Source: Actinoalloteichus hoggarensis
Lineage (GTDB): Bacteria > Actinomycetota > Actinomycetes > Mycobacteriales > Pseudonocardiaceae
Assembly (NCBI RefSeq): GCF_002234535.1
Contig: NZ_CP022521.1
Coordinates: 496,001 to 560,000, forward strand
Length of the DNA: 64,000 bases
Direction: 5' to 3'
Made by a program: the position numbers and the translations under genes. The notes beneath the pieces were generated by a model. That model was not told the origin of the DNA and searched no databases. It saw nothing but the letters and a program-made list of their open reading frames with translations. This document shows positions 26,863 to 35,203 of the stretch, in pieces (within the stretch, counting starts at the first letter, position 1; every line of letters begins with the position of its first letter).

Positions 26863-27401
26863 CCGATGCGGCAGGCGGCTTCGGTGCGCGGCTGAAGAAC
26901 ACCTCTCCTGCCGGACGGGTGCTCATCGGCGTGGCACTCCTGTTGGCGCTGCTCGCGGTGGGCGCCTACCTGCTCGGCTCCCTGGGCGGCACCCGATTGC
27001 AGGGCACCACCAACGCGGTCGACGCGGCGAACGTGACGCCGTATCAGTGGGACTCGGCCGAGGATCTGCACGTGACCTCCACGGCGCAGGGCGTCGGGTC
27101 GAACTGCACCGTCGAACCCGCCGACGGCGGCGAGGTGCGCGACCTGACGGTTCCGGCGAATCCGCAGTCGAGCAATCCGGGGCGGTCGCGGGCCTCACTG
27201 GTCCAAGCGCCGTGGTTCGAGGGCACCGCCGAGGTCTCCTGCCAGCAGAGCGTGCTGATCAGAAGCGGCTTCGTCGCCGCCGTCTCGGACGCGACCGGGT
27301 CGCGCAGCTTCATCACGACGGCGGCGATCGTGGTGGCGATCCCGTTCCTCGCCGGTCTGTTCGTCGGCAGGCGGCGGACCACCGGCGGCCAGGCGGCCTG
27401 A
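26859..27401 (+). CDS. Two-TM membrane protein with external Cys pair (cassette 1, M)
   Basis: A 180-aa protein: TM near residues 21-41 ([19 protein letters not shown]), an external domain of about 95 residues with the pair SNCTVEP and [12 protein letters not shown], then a second TM near 148-168. The two cysteines should form a disulfide outside. The protein at 28786-29379 has the same plan and matching motifs, so they are paralogues. GGAG 6 bases before ATG 26859 supports the start. Function unknown; the linkage to the E-W-D genes suggests a membrane partner. Confidence 0.75.
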   Translation: MTDAAGGFGARLKNTSPAGRVLIGVALLLALLAVGAYLLGSLGGTRLQGTTNAVDAANVTPYQWDSAEDLHVTSTAQGVGSNCTVEPADGGEVRDLTVPANPQSSNPGRSRASLVQAPWFEGTAEVSCQQSVLIRSGFVAAVSDATGSRSFITTAAIVVAIPFLAGLFVGRRRTTGGQAA

Positions 27402-27636
27402 TCGGGCGCGACCGAGGCAGCCCGACCAGCCACGACACCGGCGCGGGCACGGCGATCGGAACCGAGACGTGTTCCGGCCTCGGCCCCGCCGTGCCCGGCG
27501 GCGGTGCGATCCGTGCCGCAGGCGCCGCGGCGCGCACCCGAGGCACGCGAGCCCCGCCGACGGGCACACGCCGCCGGCGCGGAAGCGGCGGTTCTCGGTC
27601 CGTTCCGATACGGGTCCGCAGGCCCCGGCCGGGGAG

Positions 27637-27642
27637 TACAGT
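27637..27642 (+). promoter_or_regulatory. Leaderless -10 box for the Cds1-like gene
   Basis: TACAGT ends 7 bases before GTG 27650. GGGGAG at 27631-27636 is an alternative ribosome site for a GTG at 27641, so leaderless initiation is likely but not certain. Confidence 0.4.
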
Positions 27643-27649
27643 GCGGCGG

Positions 27650-28753
27650 GTGACCATCGTCGATCGTTGTAGTGCGGTGAGTCGTGCCTGGGTCAGCGAA
27701 GCGGTGCGGATCATCGAGGCGGACGCCAATCGCAGCGCCGACACGCATCTGCTGCGCTATCCGCTTCCCGCGGCGTGGGGGATCGACCTCTATCTCAAAG
27801 ACGAGTCGACACATCCGACCGGCTCGCTGAAGCATCGCCTGGCGCGGTCGCTCTTCCTCTACGGACTGTGCAACGGCTGGATCACCGACGGCACCGCGCT
27901 CGTCGAGGCGTCGTCCGGTTCGACCGCGGTGTCCGAGGCGTATTTCGCGCGGCTGTTGGGCCTCCCGTTCATCGCCGTCATGCCGAGATCGACGAGCTGT
28001 CAGAAGATCGAGTTGATCGAGCGCGAAGGGGGACGTTGCCATTTCGTCGACGAACCCGACGCGATCTACCGAGAGGCGCGGCGGCTGACCGCCGAACTCG
28101 GCGGCCACTATCTGGACCAGTTCACCCACGCCGAACGCGCCACGGACTGGCGAGGCAACAACAACATCGCCGAATCGGTCTTCCACCAGCTCGCCCTGGA
28201 GACCCACCCCGAACCGACGTGGGTCGTGGTCGGCGCGGGAACGGGCGGCACGAGCGCGACCATCGGCCGCTACATCCGTTATCGACGACATGCCACCCGG
28301 CTCGCCGTCGTCGACCCGGAGCACTCCGTCTTCTTCGACGCCTGGCGGACCGGCGACACCGATCTGGTGGGCACCCGTGGCTCCCGGATCGAGGGGATCG
28401 GGCGACCGAGGGTGGAGCCTTCGTTCGTCGGAGAGGCCATCGATAGGATGATCAAGGTCCCGGACGCGGCTTCGATCGCTACGATCCGCTACGTCGTGGG
28501 GCCACTGGGCAGGCGCGTCGGCGGCTCGACCGGGACCAGCCTGTGGGGAGCGTTCCGGCTCATCGCGGAGATGCGGGCACAGGGACGCACCGGGAGCCTC
28601 GTCACGCTGTTGTGCGACGGCGGCGAACGCTATGCCCAGACGTACTTCTCGGACGAGTGGGTGAGCGGGCAGGGCCTGGAACTCACACCGCACACCGAGG
28701 TGTTGCGCCGGTTTCACGAGACCGGCGAGTGGACGGAGTCCGCGCCACGCTGA
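27650..28753 (+). CDS. cds1: PLP-dependent cysteine synthase family protein, Cds1-like cysteine desulfhydrase
   Basis: A 367-aa fold-type II PLP enzyme. The PLP lysine is in [20 protein letters not shown], with the substrate loop [13 protein letters not shown] and the phosphate loop [13 protein letters not shown]. These match mycobacterial Cds1 (Rv3684), which breaks L-cysteine to sulfide, pyruvate and ammonia and supports redox and respiratory balance. That activity is known for the family member, not shown here. GTG 27641 would add three residues. It sits between the two T7SS-like cassettes with about 250 bases upstream; linkage in function is not evident. Confidence 0.85.
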   Translation: MTIVDRCSAVSRAWVSEAVRIIEADANRSADTHLLRYPLPAAWGIDLYLKDESTHPTGSLKHRLARSLFLYGLCNGWITDGTALVEASSGSTAVSEAYFARLLGLPFIAVMPRSTSCQKIELIEREGGRCHFVDEPDAIYREARRLTAELGGHYLDQFTHAERATDWRGNNNIAESVFHQLALETHPEPTWVVVGAGTGGTSATIGRYIRYRRHATRLAVVDPEHSVFFDAWRTGDTDLVGTRGSRIEGIGRPRVEPSFVGEAIDRMIKVPDAASIATIRYVVGPLGRRVGGSTGTSLWGAFRLIAEMRAQGRTGSLVTLLCDGGERYAQTYFSDEWVSGQGLELTPHTEVLRRFHETGEWTESAPR

Positions 28754-28785
28754 GGGTGCCGGACCCGGGGGCTGTGGGGGAGAGC

Positions 28786-29379
28786 GTGAGCGGCGACACC
28801 ACGAGAGATCGTGGCCTGGGGATCACCGTGCTCGTGGCGTTGGCCGCGGCGTTGGCGGTGGCGGGCATCCATCTGATCGGCACCTATCTGCCGACGATCA
28901 TGAGCAGTACGGCCCTGCGGACCGCCACCGGCACGGTGCACGACCGGTATGTCTCCGTGCCGGACGAGATCCTGGAGACCGACGTCCCGAGGTATCACTG
29001 GACGGGTGGGGAGCTGTATCTCGCCTCGGACGAGGACGGCGCACAGCGACGCAGCCTGAACTGCCTGCTCCGGCCCGTCGACGGCTCGGAGTCGGCGTGG
29101 GTCGTCTTGGAGCACCGACCGGAGCACGCCGGGACGCTGGTCTACCGGGGCACGCCCGCGGTGGCGACGCCCGCCGATCTCAGCTGCGTGAACGATGCGC
29201 GGGAACAGGTGTTGATCTACACCGGCGCCGACATGGACCGCGCCGCGGCGGTCGCCGACCGATGGTGGACGGTCGTCGTCGGTCTGCAGGCCGTCGGCGC
29301 CGCGATCCTGGTCCTCGTCGCGGGCATCGTGATCGGGCGGGTGCGCGGCCGGACGGGACGGGGTCCGCGGGCGGGCTGA
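28786..29379 (+). CDS. Two-TM membrane protein with external Cys pair (cassette 2, M)
   Basis: A 197-aa paralogue of the protein at 26859-27401. TM segments lie near residues 10-35 (ITVLVALAAALAVAGIHLIG) and 163-185 (VGLQAVGAAILVLVAGIVIG). The external domain holds LNCLLRPVDG and LSCVNDAREQVLIYTG, matching the SNCTVEP and [12 protein letters not shown] motifs of the other copy. GTG starts at 28756, 28774 and 28786 are all in frame; I chose 28786, which follows a GGGGGAG run, with moderate confidence. Here M precedes the E-W-D genes instead of following them. Confidence 0.72.
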   Translation: MSGDTTRDRGLGITVLVALAAALAVAGIHLIGTYLPTIMSSTALRTATGTVHDRYVSVPDEILETDVPRYHWTGGELYLASDEDGAQRRSLNCLLRPVDGSESAWVVLEHRPEHAGTLVYRGTPAVATPADLSCVNDAREQVLIYTGADMDRAAAVADRWWTVVVGLQAVGAAILVLVAGIVIGRVRGRTGRGPRAG

Positions 29380-29639
29380 CCGCCGAAGGACAGCGGGCGG
29401 GCCCGCCGTCGACGAGATCATCGACATCCGACGTCGGGATCGGAGACGGGGCGGCGACACCGGCGGACGTCTCGGCGCGCGAGGGCTCTCGGCGCCAGGG
29501 CGCGGCCGGTGTCGCCTTTCTCGACGACACTGCGGAACCGAGCCGCCTCGATCCTCGTCGAGGTCTCTCGGGAACGACGGCGGGGGCGCCGTCGAATGAG
29601 CCATATCCTGGCAATCGATAACAACTGGTGGGGAAGATC

Positions 29640-30089
29640 ATGAGTGACGAGGTCGAAGTCGCGGTCGACGCGCTGCATGACTACGCGGGCAGCCTGGACG
29701 GACTGCACGGCGGAATCGACGCGATTCGGAATTACATGTATGAACAGGGCTGCAACAAGGACGGTTTCACCGGCCTGCTGATGGTGTTGCACCCGGTCAT
29801 CGACTTAGTGGGCGATCTGTTCAACTCGACCCTCGACTTCGGACAGGATCGGTTGTCCGGCACCGCGGAGGGCATTCAACGCAACGCCGAGGTCTATTCC
29901 GAGGCCGAGGCTCAGATCGAGGGCATGTTCAGTCGGCTCCTCGACGGACTCTCCGCAGGACGAGACGCGGTGGTCGACGGTGCCGCTGCCGTGGAGTCCG
30001 CAGTTCCGCAGTCGGCGCGAGACGCCGCGACCCAGGCGTGGAACTCGCACGTCGAGAGCACCGCCGAGCGCCGGAACGGGGGTGCCTGA
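29640..30089 (+). CDS. EspC/ESX-like small secreted-protein candidate (cassette 2, E)
   Basis: A 149-aa helical protein and paralogue of the one at 24826. It shares the GFTGLLMVLHPVIDLVGDLF core and has YSEAE, fitting the YxxxD/E export signal. It is about 40 residues longer at the C-terminus, with an Ala-rich helix ending DAATQAWNSHVES, which resembles the AWN repeats of the next protein. ATG 29640 follows GGGGAAG closely; GTG 29628 is an alternative. The stop overlaps the start of the WxG gene by one base. Confidence 0.77.
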   Translation: MSDEVEVAVDALHDYAGSLDGLHGGIDAIRNYMYEQGCNKDGFTGLLMVLHPVIDLVGDLFNSTLDFGQDRLSGTAEGIQRNAEVYSEAEAQIEGMFSRLLDGLSAGRDAVVDGAAAVESAVPQSARDAATQAWNSHVESTAERRNGGA

Positions 30090-31471
30090 TGTCGTATCAG
30101 GACGCGGGCGCGGTCACCGAGGCGTTGCAGCCGCCCGAGCAGCCCGGGGGCGAGTCCATTCAGGACATGGTGCGGGAGGCGGGCTGGCAGGTCTCGGCGG
30201 TGGACTGGGTCTTCACCCAGGTCACCGGGGAGAGCATCGTCGAGAAGGTGATCATGCCGATCACCGGGGACTTCAATCGGATCGCCATGAACGGCGAGGC
30301 CTGGCGCACGGTCGGCACCGCCATCGGGGCGCTCGGCGACACGATGGAGGCCAACGTCGGCACCGTCCGCGAAACGTGGAACGGCAACGCCGCCGTGCAG
30401 CATGAGATGTTCGTCCGCACGGTATGGCAGGGCGGGCTGTTCGTCGAGGCGCAGATCGCGAACCTGATCGGCATGGCCTTCGACAAGGTCGCCGAGGGCT
30501 CGCAGCTGCTGTGCGCCAAGGCGCTGGACCTGCTCTCGTGGCTGGTCGACAAGCTCATCGACGCGATCGCCAAGATCTGGATTCCGGCCTACGGCTGGGT
30601 CAAGGCAGCTCAGCTCGTCTGGGACGCCTACCAGCTCTACACCAAGATCATGGACATCGTCGAGGCCGTCAAGGCGATCATCGAGAGCGCGCGCTCGATC
30701 ATGCAGTCGGTGCAGAGCATCGGGTCTCAGCTCGCGCAGATCAAAGACGTCCGCAGCGTCGACGACGCGATCGCGCTGGCCACCGGCATCGCCTCCGACG
30801 CACAGAGCATCGCGGAGCAGACCAACTCCATCCGGGACAACGCCTCGCAGATCAGCGGCGATCTCAACGAGGCGAGCCGACAGGCGGTCGACGTCGCCCA
30901 GGGCACTCGGGACCTTCCCGGGGATCTGCGCGACGGCTGGGACGAGACCAGGAACAACTGGGACGAACAGCGGCAGCGGCTCCGCGACGCGCCCGGCGCG
31001 GCCTACGACGCCGCCAGGGACGGCATCGCCGACGGCGCGCAGAACGCCTGGGACTCCACCCGCGACGGGGCGCGGAACGCCTGGAACTCGGTGCGGGACG
31101 GCTCGGCCGCGCAGAACGCCTGGAACTCCGCACGAGACGGTGTGACGAACTACGCCCAAGGGCAGTATCAGGAGCGGGTCGGCCAGTACGTGGACGCCGT
31201 CCGGGACGCGCCGGGCGCGATTCGCGACGGGGCGCAGAACGCGGCGAACACCGCACAGAACGCCTGGAACACGGCATCGGGCGCGCCGGGGAACGTCACG
31301 TCGGCGGCGCAGAACGTGTGGAGCGACCCGAGCGGTGCCGCGTCGCAGGCGTGGAACGCGGGTACCGGCGCCGCCTCCGACTGGGCCGGGGCCGACGCCC
31401 ACCGACAGAACCTCGGCGAAGCGGGCTCGAACGCCCGTGACGCCTGGAACACGCTGCGCGGCCGGTCGTGA
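30089..31471 (+). CDS. Large WxG-motif protein with AWN-repeat C-terminus (cassette 2, W)
   Basis: A 460-aa paralogue of the protein at 25182. Residues about 20-160 align clearly (VSAVDWVFTQVTGESIVEKV, MPITGDFNRIAMNGEAW, turn ETWNGNAA). Hydrophobic or amphipathic helices follow (IWIPAYGWVKAAQLVWDAY, IVEAVKAIIESARSIMQSVQ). From about residue 317 the protein is built of degenerate 11-residue units such as AQNAWDSTRDG, ARNAWNSVRDG and AQNAWNSARDG, giving a long amphipathic helix of the LEA type. The smaller paralogue lacks this. It is a candidate T7SS substrate; no enzyme domain is recognised. Confidence 0.78.
   Translation: MSYQDAGAVTEALQPPEQPGGESIQDMVREAGWQVSAVDWVFTQVTGESIVEKVIMPITGDFNRIAMNGEAWRTVGTAIGALGDTMEANVGTVRETWNGNAAVQHEMFVRTVWQGGLFVEAQIANLIGMAFDKVAEGSQLLCAKALDLLSWLVDKLIDAIAKIWIPAYGWVKAAQLVWDAYQLYTKIMDIVEAVKAIIESARSIMQSVQSIGSQLAQIKDVRSVDDAIALATGIASDAQSIAEQTNSIRDNASQISGDLNEASRQAVDVAQGTRDLPGDLRDGWDETRNNWDEQRQRLRDAPGAAYDAARDGIADGAQNAWDSTRDGARNAWNSVRDGSAAQNAWNSARDGVTNYAQGQYQERVGQYVDAVRDAPGAIRDGAQNAANTAQNAWNTASGAPGNVTSAAQNVWSDPSGAASQAWNAGTGAASDWAGADAHRQNLGEAGSNARDAWNTLRGRS
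31037..31465 (+). repeat. Degenerate 11-residue AWN repeats
   Basis: In-frame units of about 33 bp encode (A)xxAWNxxRDG. Three are nearly regular (31037-31140); later ones are looser (AQNAWNTASGA, AQNVWSDPSGA, ASQAWNAGTGA, ARDAWNTLRG). The Trp recurs about every 11 residues, placing it on one face of a helix. Confidence 0.8.
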
Positions 31472-31503
31472 TCGCGACCGTGCCGACGATGGGGGAGTGA
31501 GCC

Positions 31504-31941
31504 ATGACGAGTCGATTCGATCCAGAGGCGTGGAAGACACCGCAGGTCAGGGCCGCCGAGGCGCAGATGGCCGGTTCCATGGGCAAGGCGCGGGAGCTGC
31601 TCAAGCAGTTGGAGACGCTGCGACCGCCGCCCCCGGTGTCGATCTCGGAGGACGACGTGCGGCAGTTGGCCGAGGCGGCCAAGAAGAGCGACGCGCCCGC
31701 CGAGCTGCGGCAGCTGGCGCAGAAGGTCGACGGCGGCGCGTTGAGCTGGCGCGACGTGCTGGAGGGGCGTGCCTACGACGATCCGGACGTGCGTCGGGCG
31801 ATGACGGCGCAGCTCGGCGAGGCCCGTGAGCTCTTCCAGCAGTTCCAGGAGGGCTTCACCCTGGACGAGGTGATCGACGCCCGCCGGGCTGCCGAGCAGG
31901 CGCAGGAGGACGAGGACGGCGGCGGCACGTTCCTGCGCTGA
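31504..31941 (+). CDS. Acidic helical protein with DAPAELR and SWRD motifs (cassette 2, D)
   Basis: A 145-aa soluble paralogue of the protein at 26144. The order of motifs is the same: KKSDAPAELRQLAQKVDGG, LSWRDVLEG, then QQFQEGFTLDEVID and an acidic Gly-containing end (EDEDGGG). The N-terminal helix carries ARELLKQLETLRPPPP. Its Gly/Pro tail is shorter than in the first copy. The ribosome site GGGGGAG lies shortly before ATG 31504. Function unknown; it always follows the WxG gene. Confidence 0.72.
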   Translation: MTSRFDPEAWKTPQVRAAEAQMAGSMGKARELLKQLETLRPPPPVSISEDDVRQLAEAAKKSDAPAELRQLAQKVDGGALSWRDVLEGRAYDDPDVRRAMTAQLGEARELFQQFQEGFTLDEVIDARRAAEQAQEDEDGGGTFLR

Positions 31942-31975
31942 CGCCCGCCGCGGCCCCCTCGTCGTGCCGTCGGCG

Positions 31976-31993
31976 GGCGGGCCGCGGCCCGCC
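31976..31993. terminator. Hairpin between cassette 2 and menA
   Basis: GGCGGGC (31976-31982) pairs with GCCCGCC (31987-31993) around a 4-base loop. It lies between converging genes and could end both transcripts. Confidence 0.55.
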
Positions 31994-32027
31994 GCATCGC
32001 GGAGTCCGGCGGAACCCTCACGGGGGG

Positions 32028-32900
32028 TCAGGCCACCGCGAGCGCGACGGCCGTCGTCGTCGACCAGAGCAGCATCGCCAGACCCGTCTCGCCGAGCACG
32101 CCGACCAGCCGCCTCCCGGTCGCGCCGCCCAGCACCGCTCGCAACGCGGGCACGATCAGCGGCACGGCCAGGAAGCCGAGCAGCGCCCACGTGTTGCGGA
32201 AACCCATCAGGGTGGTGATGAGGAACGGCACGGTCACCAGGGCCAGGTAGAGGTTCCGGGTGTCGCGGTCTCCTAAGAGCACCGCCAACGTCCGCTTGCC
32301 CACGGCCGCGTCGGTCTCGATGTCGCGAAGATTGTTCGCGACGAGCACGGCACTGGAGAACGCGCCGACCGCCACGGCTGCCCCGATGTCGATCCCGCTG
32401 ATCCGACCGGCCTGGAGGTACACCGTGCCCAGCACGGCCACCAGCCCGAAGAAGACGAACACGGCGACCTCGCCGAAGCCCGCGTAGCCGTAGGGTCGCT
32501 TCCCGCCCGTGTAGAACCAGGCCGCCGCCACACAGACCGCGCCGACCGGGGCCAGCCACCACTGCGCCGACGCCACGGTCAGCGCCACACCACCGGCCGC
32601 CGCCAGCCCCAGGCTGATCAACGCCGCACGCAGGACGTGCTGGGGCTTCGCCGCTCCGGAGCCGACCAGTCGGAGCGGCCCGGTCCGCACCGTGTCCGTG
32701 CCCCGGATGCCGTCGGAGTAGTCGTTGGCGTAGTTCACGCCGACGATCAGCGCCACGGCGAGGCACAGCGCCCCGAGCGCCATCCACCACACGAACTCGC
32801 CGAGTCCGATGGCCGCCCCGGTGCCCACCAACACCGGAGACACGGCGTTGGGCAGAGTCCTCGGGCGGGCTCCCTCGATCCACTGTGCGACTGTCGCCAT
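32028..32900 (-). CDS. menA: 1,4-dihydroxy-2-naphthoate polyprenyltransferase
   Basis: A 290-aa UbiA-family membrane enzyme that attaches the prenyl chain to dihydroxynaphthoate, making demethylmenaquinone. It has the first Asp-rich motif NYANDYSDGIRGTD, the second DIETDAAVGKRTL and about eight hydrophobic segments. Typical N-terminus: WIEGARPRTLPNAVSPVLVG. I use ATG 32900 by family habit; ATG 32918 adds six residues and is also possible. It is on the minus strand, 214 bases downstream of menE. Confidence 0.95.
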   Translation of the reverse strand: MATVAQWIEGARPRTLPNAVSPVLVGTGAAIGLGEFVWWMALGALCLAVALIVGVNYANDYSDGIRGTDTVRTGPLRLVGSGAAKPQHVLRAALISLGLAAAGGVALTVASAQWWLAPVGAVCVAAAWFYTGGKRPYGYAGFGEVAVFVFFGLVAVLGTVYLQAGRISGIDIGAAVAVGAFSSAVLVANNLRDIETDAAVGKRTLAVLLGDRDTRNLYLALVTVPFLITTLMGFRNTWALLGFLAVPLIVPALRAVLGGATGRRLVGVLGETGLAMLLWSTTTAVALAVA

Positions 32901-33114
32901 GGCCTCATCCTCTGTCATGGCGTCGCCTGCTCCTAGGGCGAGGCCGCCCTCACCACATCACAGCGTCAGGTGTTCCCCGAACGGGGTCTCGCCTGCTACG
33001 CCACGTGGATCGGCCGCCGCGGCCGGGTGCGGCGGCCGCGCTCCGCCCGACGGCCGAGCGTGTCCGGGGGCTTCCGGGCGTCGGGTCGAGCGCGGCGTCT
33101 CGCCCGCGAGCGGC

Positions 33115-34311
33115 TCAGCCGTCCCGGTCCGCCAGCAGCAGCGCCCGCACCGCCCGCCGATCGACCTTGCCCGGACCGCGCACCGGCAGCGTGGACACCA
33201 TCCGGCAGGCCTTCGGGGCCGAGGCCGCGCCGAGCCGCTCGCGGACCGCCGCCCGGAGGGCCTCGGCGTCCGGCGGCCGGGCGGGATCGACGGGCACCAC
33301 CGCCGCGGCGACCAGCGCACCCCATTCGGGGTCGGGCAGGCCGACCACGCAGGCCTCGGCCACGCCGGGCTGCGCGGTCAACACCTCCTCCACCGGTGTC
33401 GGGGCGATCTTGACGCCGCCGGTGTTGATGACGTCGTCGACGCGGCCCAGGACCCGGAGCACGCCGTGCTCGTCCACCTCGCCGAGGTCGCCGGTCCGGA
33501 ACCAGCCGTCGACGAACGCCGCCGCCGTGCCCGCCGGGTCGAGCCGGTACCCCGTCGCCAGCATCGGCCCGGAGAGCTCCACCGCCGCGGGCCCGGCGCC
33601 CTCGGCGGGGCGGACGCCGACGCCCGCGAGCGGCAGACCGTCGTAGACGCAGCCGCCGGAGGTCTCGCTCATGCCGTAGGTCGTCTGCACCGCGACCCCC
33701 TCGGCGCGCGCTCTGGCCAGCAGCGCGGGCGAGGTGGCCGCGCCGCCGCACAGCACCGCGTCGAACCGACGCAGGGCGGCGAGGCCCGCGCCGCCCTCGG
33801 CCACCAGCCGCATGAGCTGGGTGGGCACCAGGGATGTGTAGCAGCGGCCGCCGTCGGCGAGCACGGCATGCGCGGCGGCGGCGAATCCGCCGGGGCGGAA
33901 TCCCGCCGTCGAGTCCAGCACGACGGGCGCGGCGCCCGCCGACAGCGAACGGTTGATCACCTGGATGCCCGCGACATGCCGGGCGGGCAGGGCGAGCAGC
34001 CAACGGCCGGGGCCGCCCAGCCGGTCGTGCGTCGCGGCGGCCGAGGCCCGGAGGGCGGCGGCGGTGAGCAGGACCCCCTTGGGAACGCCGGTGGAGCCCG
34101 ACGTGGGCACGATCACGGCCACGGAGTCGTCGTCCAACGGCCGGTCCGGCCGCAACGCCGCCAGCAGCCGGGCCCGCTCGTCCTCGGGGCCTGCGGGCAG
34201 CGGCAGCAGCGCGGGCCCGCCGTCCAGCGCCCGTGCCAGGGCCGCCACGACCAGCTCGGCCGACGGCACGGTGGAGTCGACGTCCAGGGCCAGAAGCGAT
34301 TTTCGTGTCAC
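33115..34311 (-). CDS. menE: o-Succinylbenzoate-CoA ligase
   Basis: A 398-aa acyl-CoA synthetase that activates o-succinylbenzoate for MenB. It shows the phosphate loop VPTSGSTGVPKG, TTYGMSETSGG, the hinge region WFRTGDLGEVDE and GRVDDVINTGGVKI, and the adenylation lysine in RGPGKVDRRAV. It is shorter than average for the superfamily but normal for actinomycete MenE. The GTG start faces menB, with only 19 bases between the two start codons. Confidence 0.93.
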   Translation of the reverse strand: MTRKSLLALDVDSTVPSAELVVAALARALDGGPALLPLPAGPEDERARLLAALRPDRPLDDDSVAVIVPTSGSTGVPKGVLLTAAALRASAAATHDRLGGPGRWLLALPARHVAGIQVINRSLSAGAAPVVLDSTAGFRPGGFAAAAHAVLADGGRCYTSLVPTQLMRLVAEGGAGLAALRRFDAVLCGGAATSPALLARARAEGVAVQTTYGMSETSGGCVYDGLPLAGVGVRPAEGAGPAAVELSGPMLATGYRLDPAGTAAAFVDGWFRTGDLGEVDEHGVLRVLGRVDDVINTGGVKIAPTPVEEVLTAQPGVAEACVVGLPDPEWGALVAAAVVPVDPARPPDAEALRAAVRERLGAASAPKACRMVSTLPVRGPGKVDRRAVRALLLADRDG

Positions 34312-34330
34312 CGCCGGCTAGCCTAGGCGG
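34312..34330. promoter_or_regulatory. Overlapping divergent leaderless promoters of menE and menB
   Basis: Between the two GTG codons lie TAGCCT (34319-34324), 6 bases before menB, and on the other strand TAGGCT (34325-34320), 8 bases before menE. The two -10 boxes share 5 bp, so the promoters should exclude each other. The surrounding sequence is an imperfect palindrome that includes both start codons. Confidence 0.6.
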
Positions 34331-35203
34331 GTGACCGATCCCGCGCACTCCTCCATCGAACTCGCCTGTGACTGGCGATCCGCAGGCGAGTACCAGGACA
34401 TCCGGTACGAGGTCGCCGACGGCATCGCGAAGATCACGATCGACCGTCCCGAGGTCCGCAACGCCTTCCGGCCCAAGACGCTCTTCGAGCTGTCCGATGC
34501 CTTCAACCGGGCTCGCGACGACGATCAGATCGGCGTCATCATCCTCACCGGACAGGGCGACCTGGCGTTCTGCTCCGGCGGGGACCAACGCATCCGAGGC
34601 GACGACGGCTACATCGGGCACGACGAGAACGACCCGGTCGCGAGCAAGGGCATCGGCAGGCTCAACGTGCTCGACCTCCAGGTGCAGATCCGGCGGACGC
34701 CCAAGCCGGTGATCGCCATGGTCGCGGGATACGCGATCGGCGGCGGACACGTGCTGCACATCGTCTGCGACCTGACCATCGCGGCGGACAACGCGCGCTT
34801 CGGCCAGACCGGGCCGAAGGTCGGCTCCTTCGACGGCGGTTACGGCTCCGGGCTGCTCGCCAGGATCGTCGGGCAGAAGAAGTCTCGGGAGATCTGGTAC
34901 CTCTGCAAGCAGTACGGCGCGGAGGAGGCCGAGAAGATGGGCCTGGTCAACACGGTGGTCCCGCTGGCCGAACTCGAGCGCGAGACGGTGAGCTGGGCCC
35001 GGCAGATGCTGCGACACTCGCCGCTGGCGCTGCGGATGCTCAAGGCTTCGCACAACGCCGTCGACGACGGCCTGGCGGGCGTGCAGCAGCTCGCGGGCGA
35101 CTCGACGCTGCTGTTCTACATGACCGAGGAGGCCCAGGAGGGCCGGGACGCCTACCGGGAGAAGCGCACGCCCGACTTCGACAAGTTCCCGAAACGGCCG
35201 TGA
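34331..35203 (+). CDS. menB: 1,4-dihydroxy-2-naphthoyl-CoA synthase
   Basis: A 290-aa crotonase-family enzyme that cyclises o-succinylbenzoyl-CoA. It carries the oxyanion-hole segments [13 protein letters not shown] and [20 protein letters not shown], the [16 protein letters not shown] loop and the C-terminal DFDKFPKRP typical of MenB. Length is normal. The stop overlaps menD (GTGA), so menB-menD form an operon, probably from a leaderless promoter. Confidence 0.96.
   Translation: MTDPAHSSIELACDWRSAGEYQDIRYEVADGIAKITIDRPEVRNAFRPKTLFELSDAFNRARDDDQIGVIILTGQGDLAFCSGGDQRIRGDDGYIGHDENDPVASKGIGRLNVLDLQVQIRRTPKPVIAMVAGYAIGGGHVLHIVCDLTIAADNARFGQTGPKVGSFDGGYGSGLLARIVGQKKSREIWYLCKQYGAEEAEKMGLVNTVVPLAELERETVSWARQMLRHSPLALRMLKASHNAVDDGLAGVQQLAGDSTLLFYMTEEAQEGRDAYREKRTPDFDKFPKRP

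Noticed and set aside
24374-31941. The cassette region as a recently acquired island
   Set aside because: GC content and codon use look like the neighbours, and there is no integrase, transposase, tRNA or attachment repeat at the borders.
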